A DNA stretch of 64,000 bases, from positions 3,990,029 through 4,054,028 of the forward strand of contig NZ_CP007440.1 of NCBI RefSeq assembly GCF_001579845.1, read 5' to 3'. Positions 20,902-32,089 of the stretch are shown here, in pieces (the first letter of the stretch is position 1; every line of letters starts with the position of its first letter). Both the position numbers and the translations under genes were made by a program. The stretch comes from Rhodoplanes sp. Z2-YC6860 (GTDB lineage Bacteria; Pseudomonadota; Alphaproteobacteria; Rhizobiales; Xanthobacteraceae). The notes under the pieces were generated by a model. It was not told the DNA's origin. It did no database searches and saw nothing but the letters and a program-made list of their open reading frames with translations.

Positions 20902-22566
20902 ATGGCGGATAACAACACCTCGCGTTTCCGATCGAGCGATGCCTTTGGGGGCGGCTCGGGTTCCACTGCGCCTGCAAATGACCCGCTCGCCGAGCTGGCT
21001 CGGCTGATCGGGCAGAACGATCCTTTTGCCGAATTCGGCTCGCGCCCGAGCGAGGCCTTGCCGGACCCGCAGGGCGCCTACGAGCAATATCCGACGCAGC
21101 CCTATAGCGAGCCGCCCACCCAGGCCTATCAGCCGGAGCCGGTGCCGCAGTTCCCGGAGGACCTGCCGCCGCTGCGGTTTGGCGGAGCCTCGCAGCCTCA
21201 GCAGGCGGCGCCCGGCGAATGGCCGGACCTGCCTGCGCCATCGAATGCCTACCATCAGCCTGCCGAAACCTATGGCCTGCCGCCGCCGATGCGTCCGGTC
21301 CCGGGTTTCGAAGTGCCGGTGATCCCCGAGCCGGTGAGCCACGCGCCGGCTGACGACTACTATCGCTCGCCGCCGCCGTTCGATGCGCCGCCGCGCACGG
21401 CGGCTGATCCGCTGCCGAGCTTCCTGACCACGCCGGGGCATCCGTCCCAGCCGTCGTTTGCGCAGCAGCCATACGTCCAGCAGCCGGGAATCTATCCGCC
21501 GCAGGCGGACGCCGGCGCGATGCCTGCACCGCACGATGACGAGTTCTATGACGACGCGCCGCGCTCTCGCCGCAAGGGACTGCTGACGGTCGCGGCTGTA
21601 CTGTCGCTAGCCGTGGTCGGTACTGCTGGCGCCGTGGCTTATCGCAACTACTTCGGCGGCCCGGGCACGTCGGGTCCGCCACCGGTGATCCGCGCCAGCG
21701 CCGACCCGAGCAAAATCGCGCCGCCGCCGTCAACCAAGGCGTCGTCCGATTTCACCAAAGACAACTACGAGCGCTTCCCGGAGCGCAGCAAGGACGAGCG
21801 CCTCGTCGGGCGTGAAGAGAAGCCGATCGATCAGAAGGATCTGACGCGCGCGCAGCCGGCGTCGGTTGCGACGCCGCCGGCGCGGCAGGCTGGATCTGCG
21901 CCGCCGTTCGCGATCGGTCCGACACGTCAGGTGCGGACCGTGCCGATCACGCCAAATTCGGGCGATATGGCGGTGAATACGCCTTCGACTTCGCCTGATA
22001 CGGCGATGCTGTCGTCACCGCCGCCGGCCTCGCGGCCGGGTGGCGTTCAATTCCCGCCGCCGCCGAGCCGGCAGGTCGCGGAGGCCAGGACCGAAACGCC
22101 CGCGCCGTCGCCGTCCTCGCGCTCGACGCCGTCGCGGACCAGCAACTCTGCACGCCAGCAGTCGGCGCCCGTGACCTCCGGCAATGCGCCGCTGTCGCTG
22201 AGCCCGGACAGCCAGGATAGCTCCCCGCCGCCGCAGGCTTCGGCCTATCGCGACGCCACGCCGCCGGTGCGGCAGGCCAACGCCGCTCCTGCGCCGCGCG
22301 TCACGGCTTCGGCCGGTGGCCGTTTCCACGTGCAGGTGTCTTCGCAAAAGAGCGAGAGCGATGCGGAGTCTTCGTTCCGTGGCATCCAGTCGAAATATTC
22401 CAGCGTGCTCGGCGGCCAGCCGCACGTCATCCGCCGGGCCGATCTCGGAACCAAAGGCACATACTATCGCGCCATGGTCGGGCCGTACGCCACCCGTGAG
22501 CAGGCTGTAAAGGTCTGCAGCAGCCTGAAGTCGGCTGGCGGCGATTGCGTTGTGCAAGCCAACTGA
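20902..22566 (+). CDS. SPOR-domain membrane protein, proline-rich
   Basis: A 554-residue bitopic protein. The first ~220 residues are cytoplasmic, Pro/Gln/Tyr-rich and disordered; one transmembrane helix (about 225-245, LLTVAAVLSLAVVGTAGAVA) follows a basic RRK stop; a second long Pro/Ser/Thr-rich periplasmic linker leads to a C-terminal SPOR domain (about 472-553, starting GRFHVQVSSQKS). SPOR domains bind denuded glycan strands at the division septum, so a role in division or peptidoglycan remodelling is likely. The ATG at 20902 is chosen over 20815, whose extra residues look unrelated. It precedes nagZ, also acting on cell-wall material. Confidence 0.9.
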   Translation: MADNNTSRFRSSDAFGGGSGSTAPANDPLAELARLIGQNDPFAEFGSRPSEALPDPQGAYEQYPTQPYSEPPTQAYQPEPVPQFPEDLPPLRFGGASQPQQAAPGEWPDLPAPSNAYHQPAETYGLPPPMRPVPGFEVPVIPEPVSHAPADDYYRSPPPFDAPPRTAADPLPSFLTTPGHPSQPSFAQQPYVQQPGIYPPQADAGAMPAPHDDEFYDDAPRSRRKGLLTVAAVLSLAVVGTAGAVAYRNYFGGPGTSGPPPVIRASADPSKIAPPPSTKASSDFTKDNYERFPERSKDERLVGREEKPIDQKDLTRAQPASVATPPARQAGSAPPFAIGPTRQVRTVPITPNSGDMAVNTPSTSPDTAMLSSPPPASRPGGVQFPPPPSRQVAEARTETPAPSPSSRSTPSRTSNSARQQSAPVTSGNAPLSLSPDSQDSSPPPQASAYRDATPPVRQANAAPAPRVTASAGGRFHVQVSSQKSESDAESSFRGIQSKYSSVLGGQPHVIRRADLGTKGTYYRAMVGPYATREQAVKVCSSLKSAGGDCVVQAN

Positions 22567-22619
22567 TTTGGCGGGTTCGTTAGCTTGACCCTCCGGCGCG
22601 GCGCACGTAAGCCGCGCCG

Positions 22620-23636
22620 ATGGCGCAACGTGCATTCATCACAGGATTGGCCGGAACCAAGCTGTTGGACGAGGAACGTCAGTTCCTGCGTGAAGCCCAG
22701 CCGTTCGGTCTGATCCTGTTCAAGCGGAACGTTGAGGATAAGGCTCAAGTCGTTGAGCTTGTTGCTGAAGTTTTACATGAACTGGCGCCGGACGCGCTCG
22801 TCTTGGTCGATCAGGAGGGTGGCCGGGTCCAGCGGTTCGGTCCACCCCACTGGCCGGCCTATCCACCGGGTGCGGTGTTCGGGAAGCTCTACGATCGCGA
22901 TCCGAAGCTCGGCTTGGCGGCAGCCCGGCTTGGCGCGAGGCTGATGGCCTCGGACCTCCTGCCGCTCGGCGTCAACACCGACTGTGTCCCGCTTGCCGAC
23001 GTGCCGGTCGTGGGCTCCGACCGCGTGATCGGCGATCGTGCCTATGGCGAGACCCCTGAGAAGGTCGCCGCGATCGCCGCGGCCGTTGCGGAGGGTATCG
23101 CTGCCGGCGGCATGCTTCCGGTGCTCAAGCACATCCCCGGCCACGGCCGCGCCAATGCCGACAGCCATCTCAAGCTGCCGGTGGTCGACGCCGACCGGGC
23201 CACGCTCGATGTCGCCGACTTCGCCGCATTCCGTCCACTGAAAAAATTGCCCTTGGGAATGACGGCTCATGTGGTTTTCACGGCCTTCGATCCCGTGCTA
23301 CCCGCAACGACGTCCCCGGTGATGATACGCGAAGTGATTCGCGGCTCAGTCGGGTTCGAAGGTTTGTTAATGGGTGATGACGTGTCGATGGGGGCGTTGT
23401 CGGGGTCGATCGCCGAGCGTGCGCGGGCCTCGCTGAAGGCGGGCTGCGATCTTGTCCTGCATTGCAACGGCAATATGGACGAGATGCGCCAGGTCGCGGC
23501 CGAAGCGCCTGAATTAACCGGCGAAGCGTTGAAGCGTGCGCAGCGGGCGCTAAATGCGAGGCGGCAGCCCGAAGCGCTGGATATCGAGGCCGCGCGGCGC
23601 GAGTTCGCCGCCATGATCGATGGATACGTGGCTTGA
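22620..23636 (+). CDS. nagZ: Beta-N-acetylhexosaminidase NagZ (GH3)
   Basis: Cytoplasmic glycoside hydrolase releasing GlcNAc from anhydromuropeptides in peptidoglycan recycling; 338 residues. GH3/NagZ motifs are LVDQEGGRVQRF (near 62-73), the His-containing loop KHIPGHG (near 170) and the nucleophile region LLMGDDVSMGAL (near 250). KHFPGHG is usual; Phe is Ile here, a conservative change. The TGA stop overlaps the ATG of scpA in ATGA, so translation is coupled. Confidence 0.95.
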   Translation: MAQRAFITGLAGTKLLDEERQFLREAQPFGLILFKRNVEDKAQVVELVAEVLHELAPDALVLVDQEGGRVQRFGPPHWPAYPPGAVFGKLYDRDPKLGLAAARLGARLMASDLLPLGVNTDCVPLADVPVVGSDRVIGDRAYGETPEKVAAIAAAVAEGIAAGGMLPVLKHIPGHGRANADSHLKLPVVDADRATLDVADFAAFRPLKKLPLGMTAHVVFTAFDPVLPATTSPVMIREVIRGSVGFEGLLMGDDVSMGALSGSIAERARASLKAGCDLVLHCNGNMDEMRQVAAEAPELTGEALKRAQRALNARRQPEALDIEAARREFAAMIDGYVA

Positions 23637-24466
23637 TGACCGAAGCCGTACCGTTTGAAGCAGACCTGGCTGACCGCGCCTCCGACGAACCGGCGCTGGT
23701 CGTCGACGTCGAGGGCTTCGAAGGTCCGCTCGACCTGCTGCTTGCGCTGGCGCGGCAGCAGAAGGTCGATCTCGCTAAAATTTCGGTGCTGGCGCTCGCC
23801 GAGCAATATCTCGCCTTCATCGAGGCAGCGCGGAAGGTTCGTCTGGAACTCGCCGCCGATTATCTGGTGATGGCGGCTTGGCTCGCTTACCTGAAATCGC
23901 GGCTGCTGCTGCCCGAGCCCGCGACGCCCGATGGTCCGTCGGCCGAAGACATGGCCAATGCGCTCGCCTGGCGGCTCAAGCGCCTGGAAGCGTTCCGGGA
24001 GGTTTCGGATCAGCTGATGCAACGGCCGCAGCTGCAGCGCGACGTGTTCCAGCGCGGCGACCCGGAACCGATCTCCGACATCAAGCATCCGCAGTGGACG
24101 GCGACGCTCTACGACCTGCTGTCGGCTTATGCCAAGCAGCGTTCGCAAAACGCCTTCAACCATGTGCAGTTCAAGAAGCGCAACGTCTGGGCGCTTCAGG
24201 AGGCGCGCGAGATTCTCGAGCGGATGGTCGGCGCAGCCACCGACTGGGCGCCGCTCGACAAGTATCTGTTCGAGTACCTGGTGGAACCTTCGATGCGGGC
24301 CACCGTATTTGCGTCAAGCTTGGCGGCCACCTTGGAGTTGGTTCGCGAAGGCCACCTCGAGTTTCATCAGCAGCAGGCCTTCGCGCCGATTTATCTGCGT
24401 AAGCGTGATGCCGCGGGTCTCGCGGCGGTCGAATCAGGTGCGGGATCCCCGCGGGCGACGGAATAA
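23633..24466 (+). CDS. scpA: Segregation and condensation protein A (kleisin)
   Basis: Kleisin subunit of the SMC-ScpAB chromosome-condensing complex; 277 residues. The N-terminal SMC-neck-binding segment EGFEGPLDLLLALARQQKVD (residues 24-43) is diagnostic. A winged-helix C-terminus is expected near 200-265. Start overlaps nagZ by four bases, stop overlaps the scpB ATG by one base, so nagZ-scpA-scpB is one translational unit. Confidence 0.95.
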   Translation: MMTEAVPFEADLADRASDEPALVVDVEGFEGPLDLLLALARQQKVDLAKISVLALAEQYLAFIEAARKVRLELAADYLVMAAWLAYLKSRLLLPEPATPDGPSAEDMANALAWRLKRLEAFREVSDQLMQRPQLQRDVFQRGDPEPISDIKHPQWTATLYDLLSAYAKQRSQNAFNHVQFKKRNVWALQEAREILERMVGAATDWAPLDKYLFEYLVEPSMRATVFASSLAATLELVREGHLEFHQQQAFAPIYLRKRDAAGLAAVESGAGSPRATE

Positions 24467-25431
24467 TGGATTCAGTAGGGAGCTTCGGAGGCATGGCGGC
24501 ATTGGCGGAACGTCGGATCATCCCCCACGAGGAACTCAAGGCCCGGGCCGAGGAGAAGTCCGAGGCGCAGGCGCGTGCCCAGGAGGCTGCGCGCGCCGAG
24601 GAGGCTGCGCGCGCTGAAGAGGCCGCCCGTGCCGAGGAAGCGGCCCGCGCCGAAGAAGTTGCTCGCGCTGAAGAGACCGCCCGCTCTGAGGAAGCTGCTG
24701 GCGCGGAAGAAGCTCATGCCGAAGAGGAAGCCGACGCCGACGCGGAGGAAGGGGCCGAGACCGAGGTCGCGGCTGAGCCCGGCGCGCGTCCGGAGCATTT
24801 CCGTCTTCTCGAAGCAGTGCTGTTTGCGGCCTCTGCGCCGATCGACGAGAAGACTCTCGCGGCGCGCATGCCCGAAGGCGTCGATGTCAAGCAGGCGCTG
24901 CGCGACCTGCAGATGGAGTACGCGCCCCGCGGCGTGAACCTCGTTCGCATCAACGGCAAGTGGACGTTCCGCACGGCGCGCGATCTGTCGTGGCTGCTCA
25001 CCAAGGAAGCCACGGTTCCGAAGAAACTGTCGCGGGCTGCCGTGGAGACGCTCGCCGTCATCGCCTATCACCAGCCGGTGACGCGCGCCGAGGTCGAGGA
25101 AATCCGCGGCGTGGTGATGTCGAAGGGCACCTTCGACGTTCTCATGGAAACCGGCTGGATCAAGCCGCGCGGGCGCCGCAAGGTGCCGGGCCGGCCGATT
25201 ACTTACGGCACGAGCGAGGACTTCCTGTCGCACTTCGGTCTTGAGGGCCTGAGCGACCTGCCGGGTCTCGAAGAACTGAAAGGCTCGGGGTTGCTCGATC
25301 ACCGTCTGCCGCCAGGTTTCGCGGTGCCAATGCCGTCGGACGACCCGACGCTGCACGACGACGAGGATCCGCTGGAGCCAGGCGATCTCGACCTGGGCTT
25401 GGCGCCGCCGCCCGAGCGTATCGAGGAATAA
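24466..25431 (+). CDS. scpB: Segregation and condensation protein B with extended Ala/Glu repeat N-terminus
   Basis: Winged-helix partner of ScpA; 321 residues. The ScpB core begins near residue 110 (RPEHFRLLEAVLFAASAPID) and includes LSRAAVETLAVIAYHQPVTRAEVEEIRG, a family signature, to about residue 270. Residues 25-103 are an unusual highly charged stretch with six to seven copies of AARAEE, likely a single long helix, absent from typical 180-250-residue ScpB proteins. An acidic tail (residues 285-321) ends the protein. ATG overlaps the scpA stop by one base; no alternative start near the core is needed. Confidence 0.93.
   Translation: MDSVGSFGGMAALAERRIIPHEELKARAEEKSEAQARAQEAARAEEAARAEEAARAEEAARAEEVARAEETARSEEAAGAEEAHAEEEADADAEEGAETEVAAEPGARPEHFRLLEAVLFAASAPIDEKTLAARMPEGVDVKQALRDLQMEYAPRGVNLVRINGKWTFRTARDLSWLLTKEATVPKKLSRAAVETLAVIAYHQPVTRAEVEEIRGVVMSKGTFDVLMETGWIKPRGRRKVPGRPITYGTSEDFLSHFGLEGLSDLPGLEELKGSGLLDHRLPPGFAVPMPSDDPTLHDDEDPLEPGDLDLGLAPPPERIEE
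24586..24711 (+). repeat. 18-bp in-frame tandem repeat inside scpB
   Basis: About seven degenerate 18-base units encode AARAEE-type hexapeptides (residues 41-82 of ScpB). Third codon positions vary between units while the amino acids are kept, pointing to selection on the protein or an old expansion rather than a recent slippage event. Confidence 0.8.
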
Positions 25432-25456
25432 TCGGGCGCTTTCGGTGATCAATGCT

Positions 25457-25516
25457 GCGGGTGCGTGCGCAAAGCGCGTTCGCGCGTCTTCGACGCGCTC
25501 TGGTGCGCACCCCGCA
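25457..25516 (+). terminator. Possible terminator/long hairpin after scpB
   Basis: GCGGGTGCG at 25457 pairs with CGCACCCCGC at 25507-25516 (one bulge), enclosing further GCGCG-rich self-complementary sequence. It lies 26 bases after the scpB stop and before the tatA promoter region. There is no T-run, so intrinsic termination is uncertain. Confidence 0.35.
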
Positions 25517-25664
25517 CGGGTTCCCCAGGACTTTGAACGGATTAGCTATATTGCCGCGGGTCCGGGATTAACGCTCCTGGTCATCCTTGTTTTTGCGGCT
25601 TTTGCGTCCTAGGTTCCGGCAAATCCCGTAGCGCGGCAACCGCCTACCGGTCCGGAGGACGAAA

Positions 25665-25916
25665 ATGGGTACGTTTAGTTGGGTCCACTGGCTGCTGGTC
25701 GCCATCGTTGTGATGATTCTGTTTGGCGGTCGCGGCAAGATCTCGTCGCTGATGGGCGACTTCGCGCAAGGCATCAAGGCGTTCAAGAAGGGCATGTCGG
25801 AGGACGACACCGCCAAGGTCGAGACGCCGTCCGAGCCCAAGACGATCGACGCCAAGGGCGATCCGCTCAAGCAGCACGCCCAGACCGAGCGCAAGTTCGA
25901 GGGCACCACGGGCTGA
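25665..25916 (+). CDS. tatA: Twin-arginine translocase subunit TatA
   Basis: Pore-forming small subunit of the Tat export system; 83 residues. It has the short N-terminal membrane helix (residues 7-21, [15 protein letters not shown]) followed by the FGG/RGK hinge and an amphipathic helix ending AFKKGM, then a charged tail. AGGAGGACGAAA directly precedes the ATG, a strong ribosome-binding site. First gene of tatABC; the 233-base gap upstream probably holds the promoter. Confidence 0.95.
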   Translation: MGTFSWVHWLLVAIVVMILFGGRGKISSLMGDFAQGIKAFKKGMSEDDTAKVETPSEPKTIDAKGDPLKQHAQTERKFEGTTG

Positions 25917-26058
25917 TCGGCCGGGCGCCCGGTTCGTGTCGGAGAAATGCGGGGCGCCGGCCGTCGAGGCTTGCGCCCCTTGCTGTTTGTAAGAGCATGA
26001 TCGCGGAAAGCGCGGGGGCGGTTTTTCCGGCGGCGGTGTGCTCTGTTAGAAGGCGAAC

Positions 26059-26558
26059 ATGTTCGATATCGGTTGGAGCGAGTTTGTCGTGATCGGCGTG
26101 GTGGCGCTGATCGCCATTGGTCCGAAGGAATTGCCCGGTGTGCTGCGCACGGTCGGCCAGTACATGGGCAAGGTCCGGCGCATGGCGTCCGAATTCCAGA
26201 GCCAGTTTCAGGAGGCGATGCGCGAGGCCGAGATGGCCGACATCAAGAAGTCGGTCGACGAGATGACCGACGCCGCCACCAAGCAGTTCACCGATTTCGA
26301 TCCGATCGGCACCGTGCGCAAGGAGATCAACAGCCTCTCGTCGCTCGATCCGATGAAGGATACGCCCTCGACCGCGAGTGCCTCGCCCGAGGCCGCGTCG
26401 CCGAGCATCCCGGCGCCGGTTTCTCCCGAGACCACGATCCCGCAGCCGGATCATGCCGACACCGCGATCGCCGCCGAGGCGCCCCAGCCGGCCGCCGCGA
26501 CGCACGACGCCCCGCATGAATCCAAGCCGCATGAAGCAAAGCCTTCGGGGAGCGGCGC

Positions 26559-26562
<4 letters not shown>
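26059..26562 (+). CDS. tatB: Twin-arginine translocase subunit TatB
   Basis: Signal-peptide receptor partner of TatC; 167 residues. N-terminal [26 protein letters not shown] is the TatB signature (Glu in the membrane helix, GPKELP hinge), followed by a long amphipathic helix and a Pro/Ala/Ser-rich C-terminal tail from about residue 110. The stop overlaps the tatC GTG start by four bases (GTGA). The 142-base gap after tatA contains a partial dispersed palindrome near 25992-26034. Confidence 0.95.
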
Positions 26563-28821
<2,259 letters not shown>

Positions 28822-28822
<1 letters not shown>

Positions 28823-29586
28823 TGCGAATTCTCGTCACCAACGACGACGGCATCCACGCGCCGGGCCTCAAGATCTGCGAGGAGATCGCGCGCGCCTTGT
28901 CCGACGACGTCTGGGTCATCGCGCCGGAGCACGATCAGTCCGGCGTGTCGCATTCGCTGTCGCTCAACGATCCGCTGCGGCTGCGCACCATCAGCGAGCG
29001 GCACTATGCCGTGAAGGGCACGCCGACCGACTGCGTCATCATGGGCGCGCGGCATGTCCTGTCGGACAAAGTGCCCGATCTGGTGCTCTCCGGCGTCAAC
29101 CGTGGCCGCAACGCTGCGGAAGACGTGCTCTATTCGGGCACGGTCGCGGGCGCCAAAGAGGCTTGCGTGCTCGGCATTCCGTCGTTCGCGCTGTCGCAGG
29201 CGCATTCGGCACAGAACAAGCTCAACCCGTTCTGGCAGACCGCGGTCAAGCACGGGCCGGACATCATCGCCCGCGTGCTGAAGCAGGGCATTCCGCGCGA
29301 CGTGCTGGTCAACGTCAACTTCCCGGACTGCGCGCCCGGCGCAGTGAAGGGCATCGCCGTCTCGTCGCAGGGCAAGCGCAACCAGCAGCTTCTGCACATC
29401 GATGCGCGCCACGACGGCCGCGGCAATCCGTATTACTGGATCGCCTATGAGCGCGGCGTGAAGCCAAATGTAAAGGACGGCACCGACCTCGCGGCGCTGA
29501 ACGACAACCGCATTGCGGTGACGCCGCTGAGGCTCGATCTCACCGATCAGCCGTTCCTGACCAAGCTCGCGGAATTGTTTCCGTAA
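28822..29586 (+). CDS. surE: 5'/3'-nucleotidase SurE
   Basis: Survival protein SurE, a metal-dependent nucleoside monophosphatase; 254 residues. The N-terminal NDDG metal site (ILVTNDDGIHAPG), DQSGVSHS loop and SGVNRGRN are the active-site motifs. Its start overlaps serS, and pcm follows after 17 bases. The surE-pcm-nlpD order matches the classical stationary-phase survival cluster of gammaproteobacteria. Confidence 0.95.
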
Positions 29587-29603
29587 AAATCACGAGACAC
29601 GCC

Positions 29604-30251
29604 ATGACGGGCGACGAAAGCGTGCAGCGGATGGAGTTCATGCTGACGCTGCGTCGCCGCGGCATCACCGACCAGGCGGTGCTGCGTGCGATGGATGAGG
29701 TGCCGCGCGAGCATTTCGTCGAGGCGCAACATGCGGGGTTCGCATATGCCGACCAGGCGATGCCGATCCCCTGCGGCCAGACCATCAGCCAGCCCTTCAT
29801 TGTCGCCTACATGACCGAGCAGCTTCAGGTGCGCGACAATCATCGCGTGCTCGAGGTTGGCACCGGTTCGGGCTATCAGGCCGCGGTGCTATCGAGGCTG
29901 GCTCGCGAGGTGATCTCGATCGAGCGCTACCGCACGCTGGCGGATGCCGCGCGCACGCGGCTGAAGACGCTCGACTACAACAACGTCGATGTGGTGGCGG
30001 GGGACGGTTTTGCCGGCGAGCCGAGCCGGGCGCCGTACGACCGCATCATCGTCACCGCAGCGGCCGAGAACGTGCCGCAGGCCCTGACGGAGCAGCTTGC
30101 CGAAGACGGCATCATGGTGATCCCGCTCGGTCCGCAAGAGGGGCACCAGGAACTGGCGCGGCTGACCAAGACCAAGGGCTGGCTCAAGCGCGACAATCTG
30201 ATCCCGGTGCGTTTCGTGCCGCTGTTGCCCGGCAGGGCGAGGGAGCTTTAG
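29604..30251 (+). CDS. pcm: Protein-L-isoaspartate O-methyltransferase
   Basis: SAM-dependent repair enzyme methylating isoaspartyl residues in ageing proteins; 215 residues. SAM motif I is VLEVGTGSGYQAAVLS (near 80); DRIIVTAAAENVP is motif II, and the N-terminal VPREHFVE is characteristic of Pcm. Downstream of surE and upstream of an NlpD-like gene. Confidence 0.94.
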   Translation: MTGDESVQRMEFMLTLRRRGITDQAVLRAMDEVPREHFVEAQHAGFAYADQAMPIPCGQTISQPFIVAYMTEQLQVRDNHRVLEVGTGSGYQAAVLSRLAREVISIERYRTLADAARTRLKTLDYNNVDVVAGDGFAGEPSRAPYDRIIVTAAAENVPQALTEQLAEDGIMVIPLGPQEGHQELARLTKTKGWLKRDNLIPVRFVPLLPGRAREL

Positions 30252-30452
30252 CGACAGCCTGTGGAGCCAAGCGGAACGCCGCTGATCCGGGACCGTCAAC
30301 CATTGTGGCGGTAACGGACTCCGCTCCGGAGAATATGGCCGAGTGTCTCACGTTTGCCGTTAGGGTTGAGGGAGTCTTTAAAATTTAAACGGTTATTTAC
30401 CCGCGCGTTGTTAACTGACCACTCGTTGTGTTGCGTATGAGTGGGAACGCCA

Positions 30453-31913
30453 ATGCGTCGCGTCGCCGAGCCTCGTTGCTGGCTTGCTGTGTTCCGTTTT
30501 GCCCTGTTGGGTTCGATTTCGGTGACGGCTGCGGCCTGTAGCACCGACACCCACCGGTTCGATTCCAATCCTTTCAACAATCGCCCTCAGGCGTCTTCGT
30601 CCTCGTATGAGGCCACCGGTTCGGTGCCTCAGGCGCAGCCGCAGCGCCATTCGGTCGTGCAGGGCGCGGCGCTGCCGCCGCCCAACGCGCCGTATGCCAG
30701 CGCGCCCAATACCATGGCGCCACAGACCCGTCCGGCCATGACCAGCCAGGCTGGCGGTTCGCCCGGCATGGCGTCTTATCATCCGGGCGGCACGAGCGCC
30801 GAAATGGCTCCGCCGCCTCCGGCCCGTGCCGCCGCGCAGTCCACGCCGCGCTCCGGCTGGAACTGGGAGGGCGGTACTGCGATCACGGTCCAGCAGGGCG
30901 ACACCATCGACGGCATCGTGCGGCGCTACGGCGTGCCGGCGTCGGCCATTGCCCAGGCGAACAACCTGCCGAACGGCTCGGCGCTGCGGCCGGGTCAGCG
31001 GCTGGTGATCCCGAAATACGAGTCGACCGGGAGCACAACCATGGCCAGTGCCGGGCCGAAGCCCGCCATGCCGATCGGCATCCCGCCGTCGAACGCGCCG
31101 GCCGTGGGCGGCCAGCACGTCCACATCATCGCGCCCGGCGAGACGCTGATGAAGCTGTCGCGGCAGTACAACAAGCCGCTGGTCGAGATTGCTCGTGCCA
31201 ACCACATACCGGCGTCGACCATGGTGAAGGTCGGCGACCGCATCATCATTCCGGGCGTGCGCGGCGCGCCGCCGCAACACCTGGCGGCCCGGCAGACCGT
31301 GCCGCAGCCCGCACCGGTCGCGACGATCCCGGCAAAGCCCGCGCCTTCGTTTGCGCAGCCCCAGATCGCTCAACCGAAGATCGCGCAGCCGAAGGTCGCA
31401 GCGCCCGTTCCGCAACGGGTCGCGACCGTGCCGGCTGCGCCAGTCGCACAGTCGACCGCCAACGTTGTGACGCCGGCTGCAGAAAATCCCGAGCCGCCGA
31501 AGGCGAGAGACGCAACCGCGGGCTTGCCATCGTTCCGCTGGCCGGTGAATGGCCGCGTCATCCAAGCGTTCGGGCCGAAGCCTTCGGGCCAGCAGAATGA
31601 CGGTCTCAACGTCTCGGTGCCGGAGGGCACGCCGATCAAGGCGGCCGAGGACGGTGTCGTGGCCTATGCGGGCAACGAGCTCAAGACCTACGGCAATCTG
31701 GTGCTGATCCGTCATGCCAACGGTTACGTGACCGCTTACGCGCATGCGAGCGAGATACTGGTCAAGCGCGACGACACCGTGAAACGCGGCCAGATCATCG
31801 CCAAGGCGGGTCAAACTGGCAGCGTTAACGCGCCGCAGGTGCATTTCGAGATCCGCAAGGGCTCGACGCCAGTCGATCCGGCGCCGTTCCTGAACAAGGG
31901 CGGGGCGGGTTAG
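30453..31913 (+). CDS. NlpD-like LysM/M23 lipoprotein (probable amidase activator)
   Basis: A 486-residue putative outer-membrane lipoprotein. The leader ends in the lipobox TAAAC; two LysM glycan-binding modules follow (about residues 144-190 and 222-268), then a Pro/Ala-rich linker and a C-terminal LytM/M23 domain (about 362-480). In the M23 domain the first zinc-ligand His is replaced by Asn (NDGLNVSV where HxGxD is usual), although YAHAS and the VHFEIR motif remain. Such degenerate domains activate amidases rather than cut peptidoglycan. Synteny with surE-pcm supports an NlpD role. GTG at 30441 is an alternative start; ATG at 30453 gives the canonical short lipoprotein signal. Confidence 0.87.
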   Translation: MRRVAEPRCWLAVFRFALLGSISVTAAACSTDTHRFDSNPFNNRPQASSSSYEATGSVPQAQPQRHSVVQGAALPPPNAPYASAPNTMAPQTRPAMTSQAGGSPGMASYHPGGTSAEMAPPPPARAAAQSTPRSGWNWEGGTAITVQQGDTIDGIVRRYGVPASAIAQANNLPNGSALRPGQRLVIPKYESTGSTTMASAGPKPAMPIGIPPSNAPAVGGQHVHIIAPGETLMKLSRQYNKPLVEIARANHIPASTMVKVGDRIIIPGVRGAPPQHLAARQTVPQPAPVATIPAKPAPSFAQPQIAQPKIAQPKVAAPVPQRVATVPAAPVAQSTANVVTPAAENPEPPKARDATAGLPSFRWPVNGRVIQAFGPKPSGQQNDGLNVSVPEGTPIKAAEDGVVAYAGNELKTYGNLVLIRHANGYVTAYAHASEILVKRDDTVKRGQIIAKAGQTGSVNAPQVHFEIRKGSTPVDPAPFLNKGGAG

Positions 31914-31955
31914 TAACCGCTCGTACCGGCGCAGCCATTTCCATTTAACGCGTCG

Positions 31956-32040
31956 TCATCGCCGGGCTTGTCCCGGCGATCTCGACAATGGAAACACAGT
32001 GCCCGCCAAACCAAGATCGCCGGGACAAGCCCGGCGATGA
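31956..32040. repeat. Perfect 27-bp inverted repeat between convergent genes
   Basis: The arms at 31956-31982 and 32014-32040 are exact reverse complements separated by 31 bases. Each arm is itself a near-palindrome (ATCGCCGGG...CCCGGCGAT), so several folds are possible. It sits between the NlpD-like gene and the convergent AAA gene and may end transcription on both strands. ATCGCCGGG-type palindromes are a common dispersed element in Bradyrhizobium-like genomes. Confidence 0.85.
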
Positions 32041-32089
32041 CAGCTGAGTTGGTTGAGCGTTCCCTCAGGGCGGCTGAGACGCGGCGATA

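Noticed and set aside
24586-24711. CRISPR-like repeat array
   Set aside because: Units are contiguous, in frame and lie inside scpB with no spacers.
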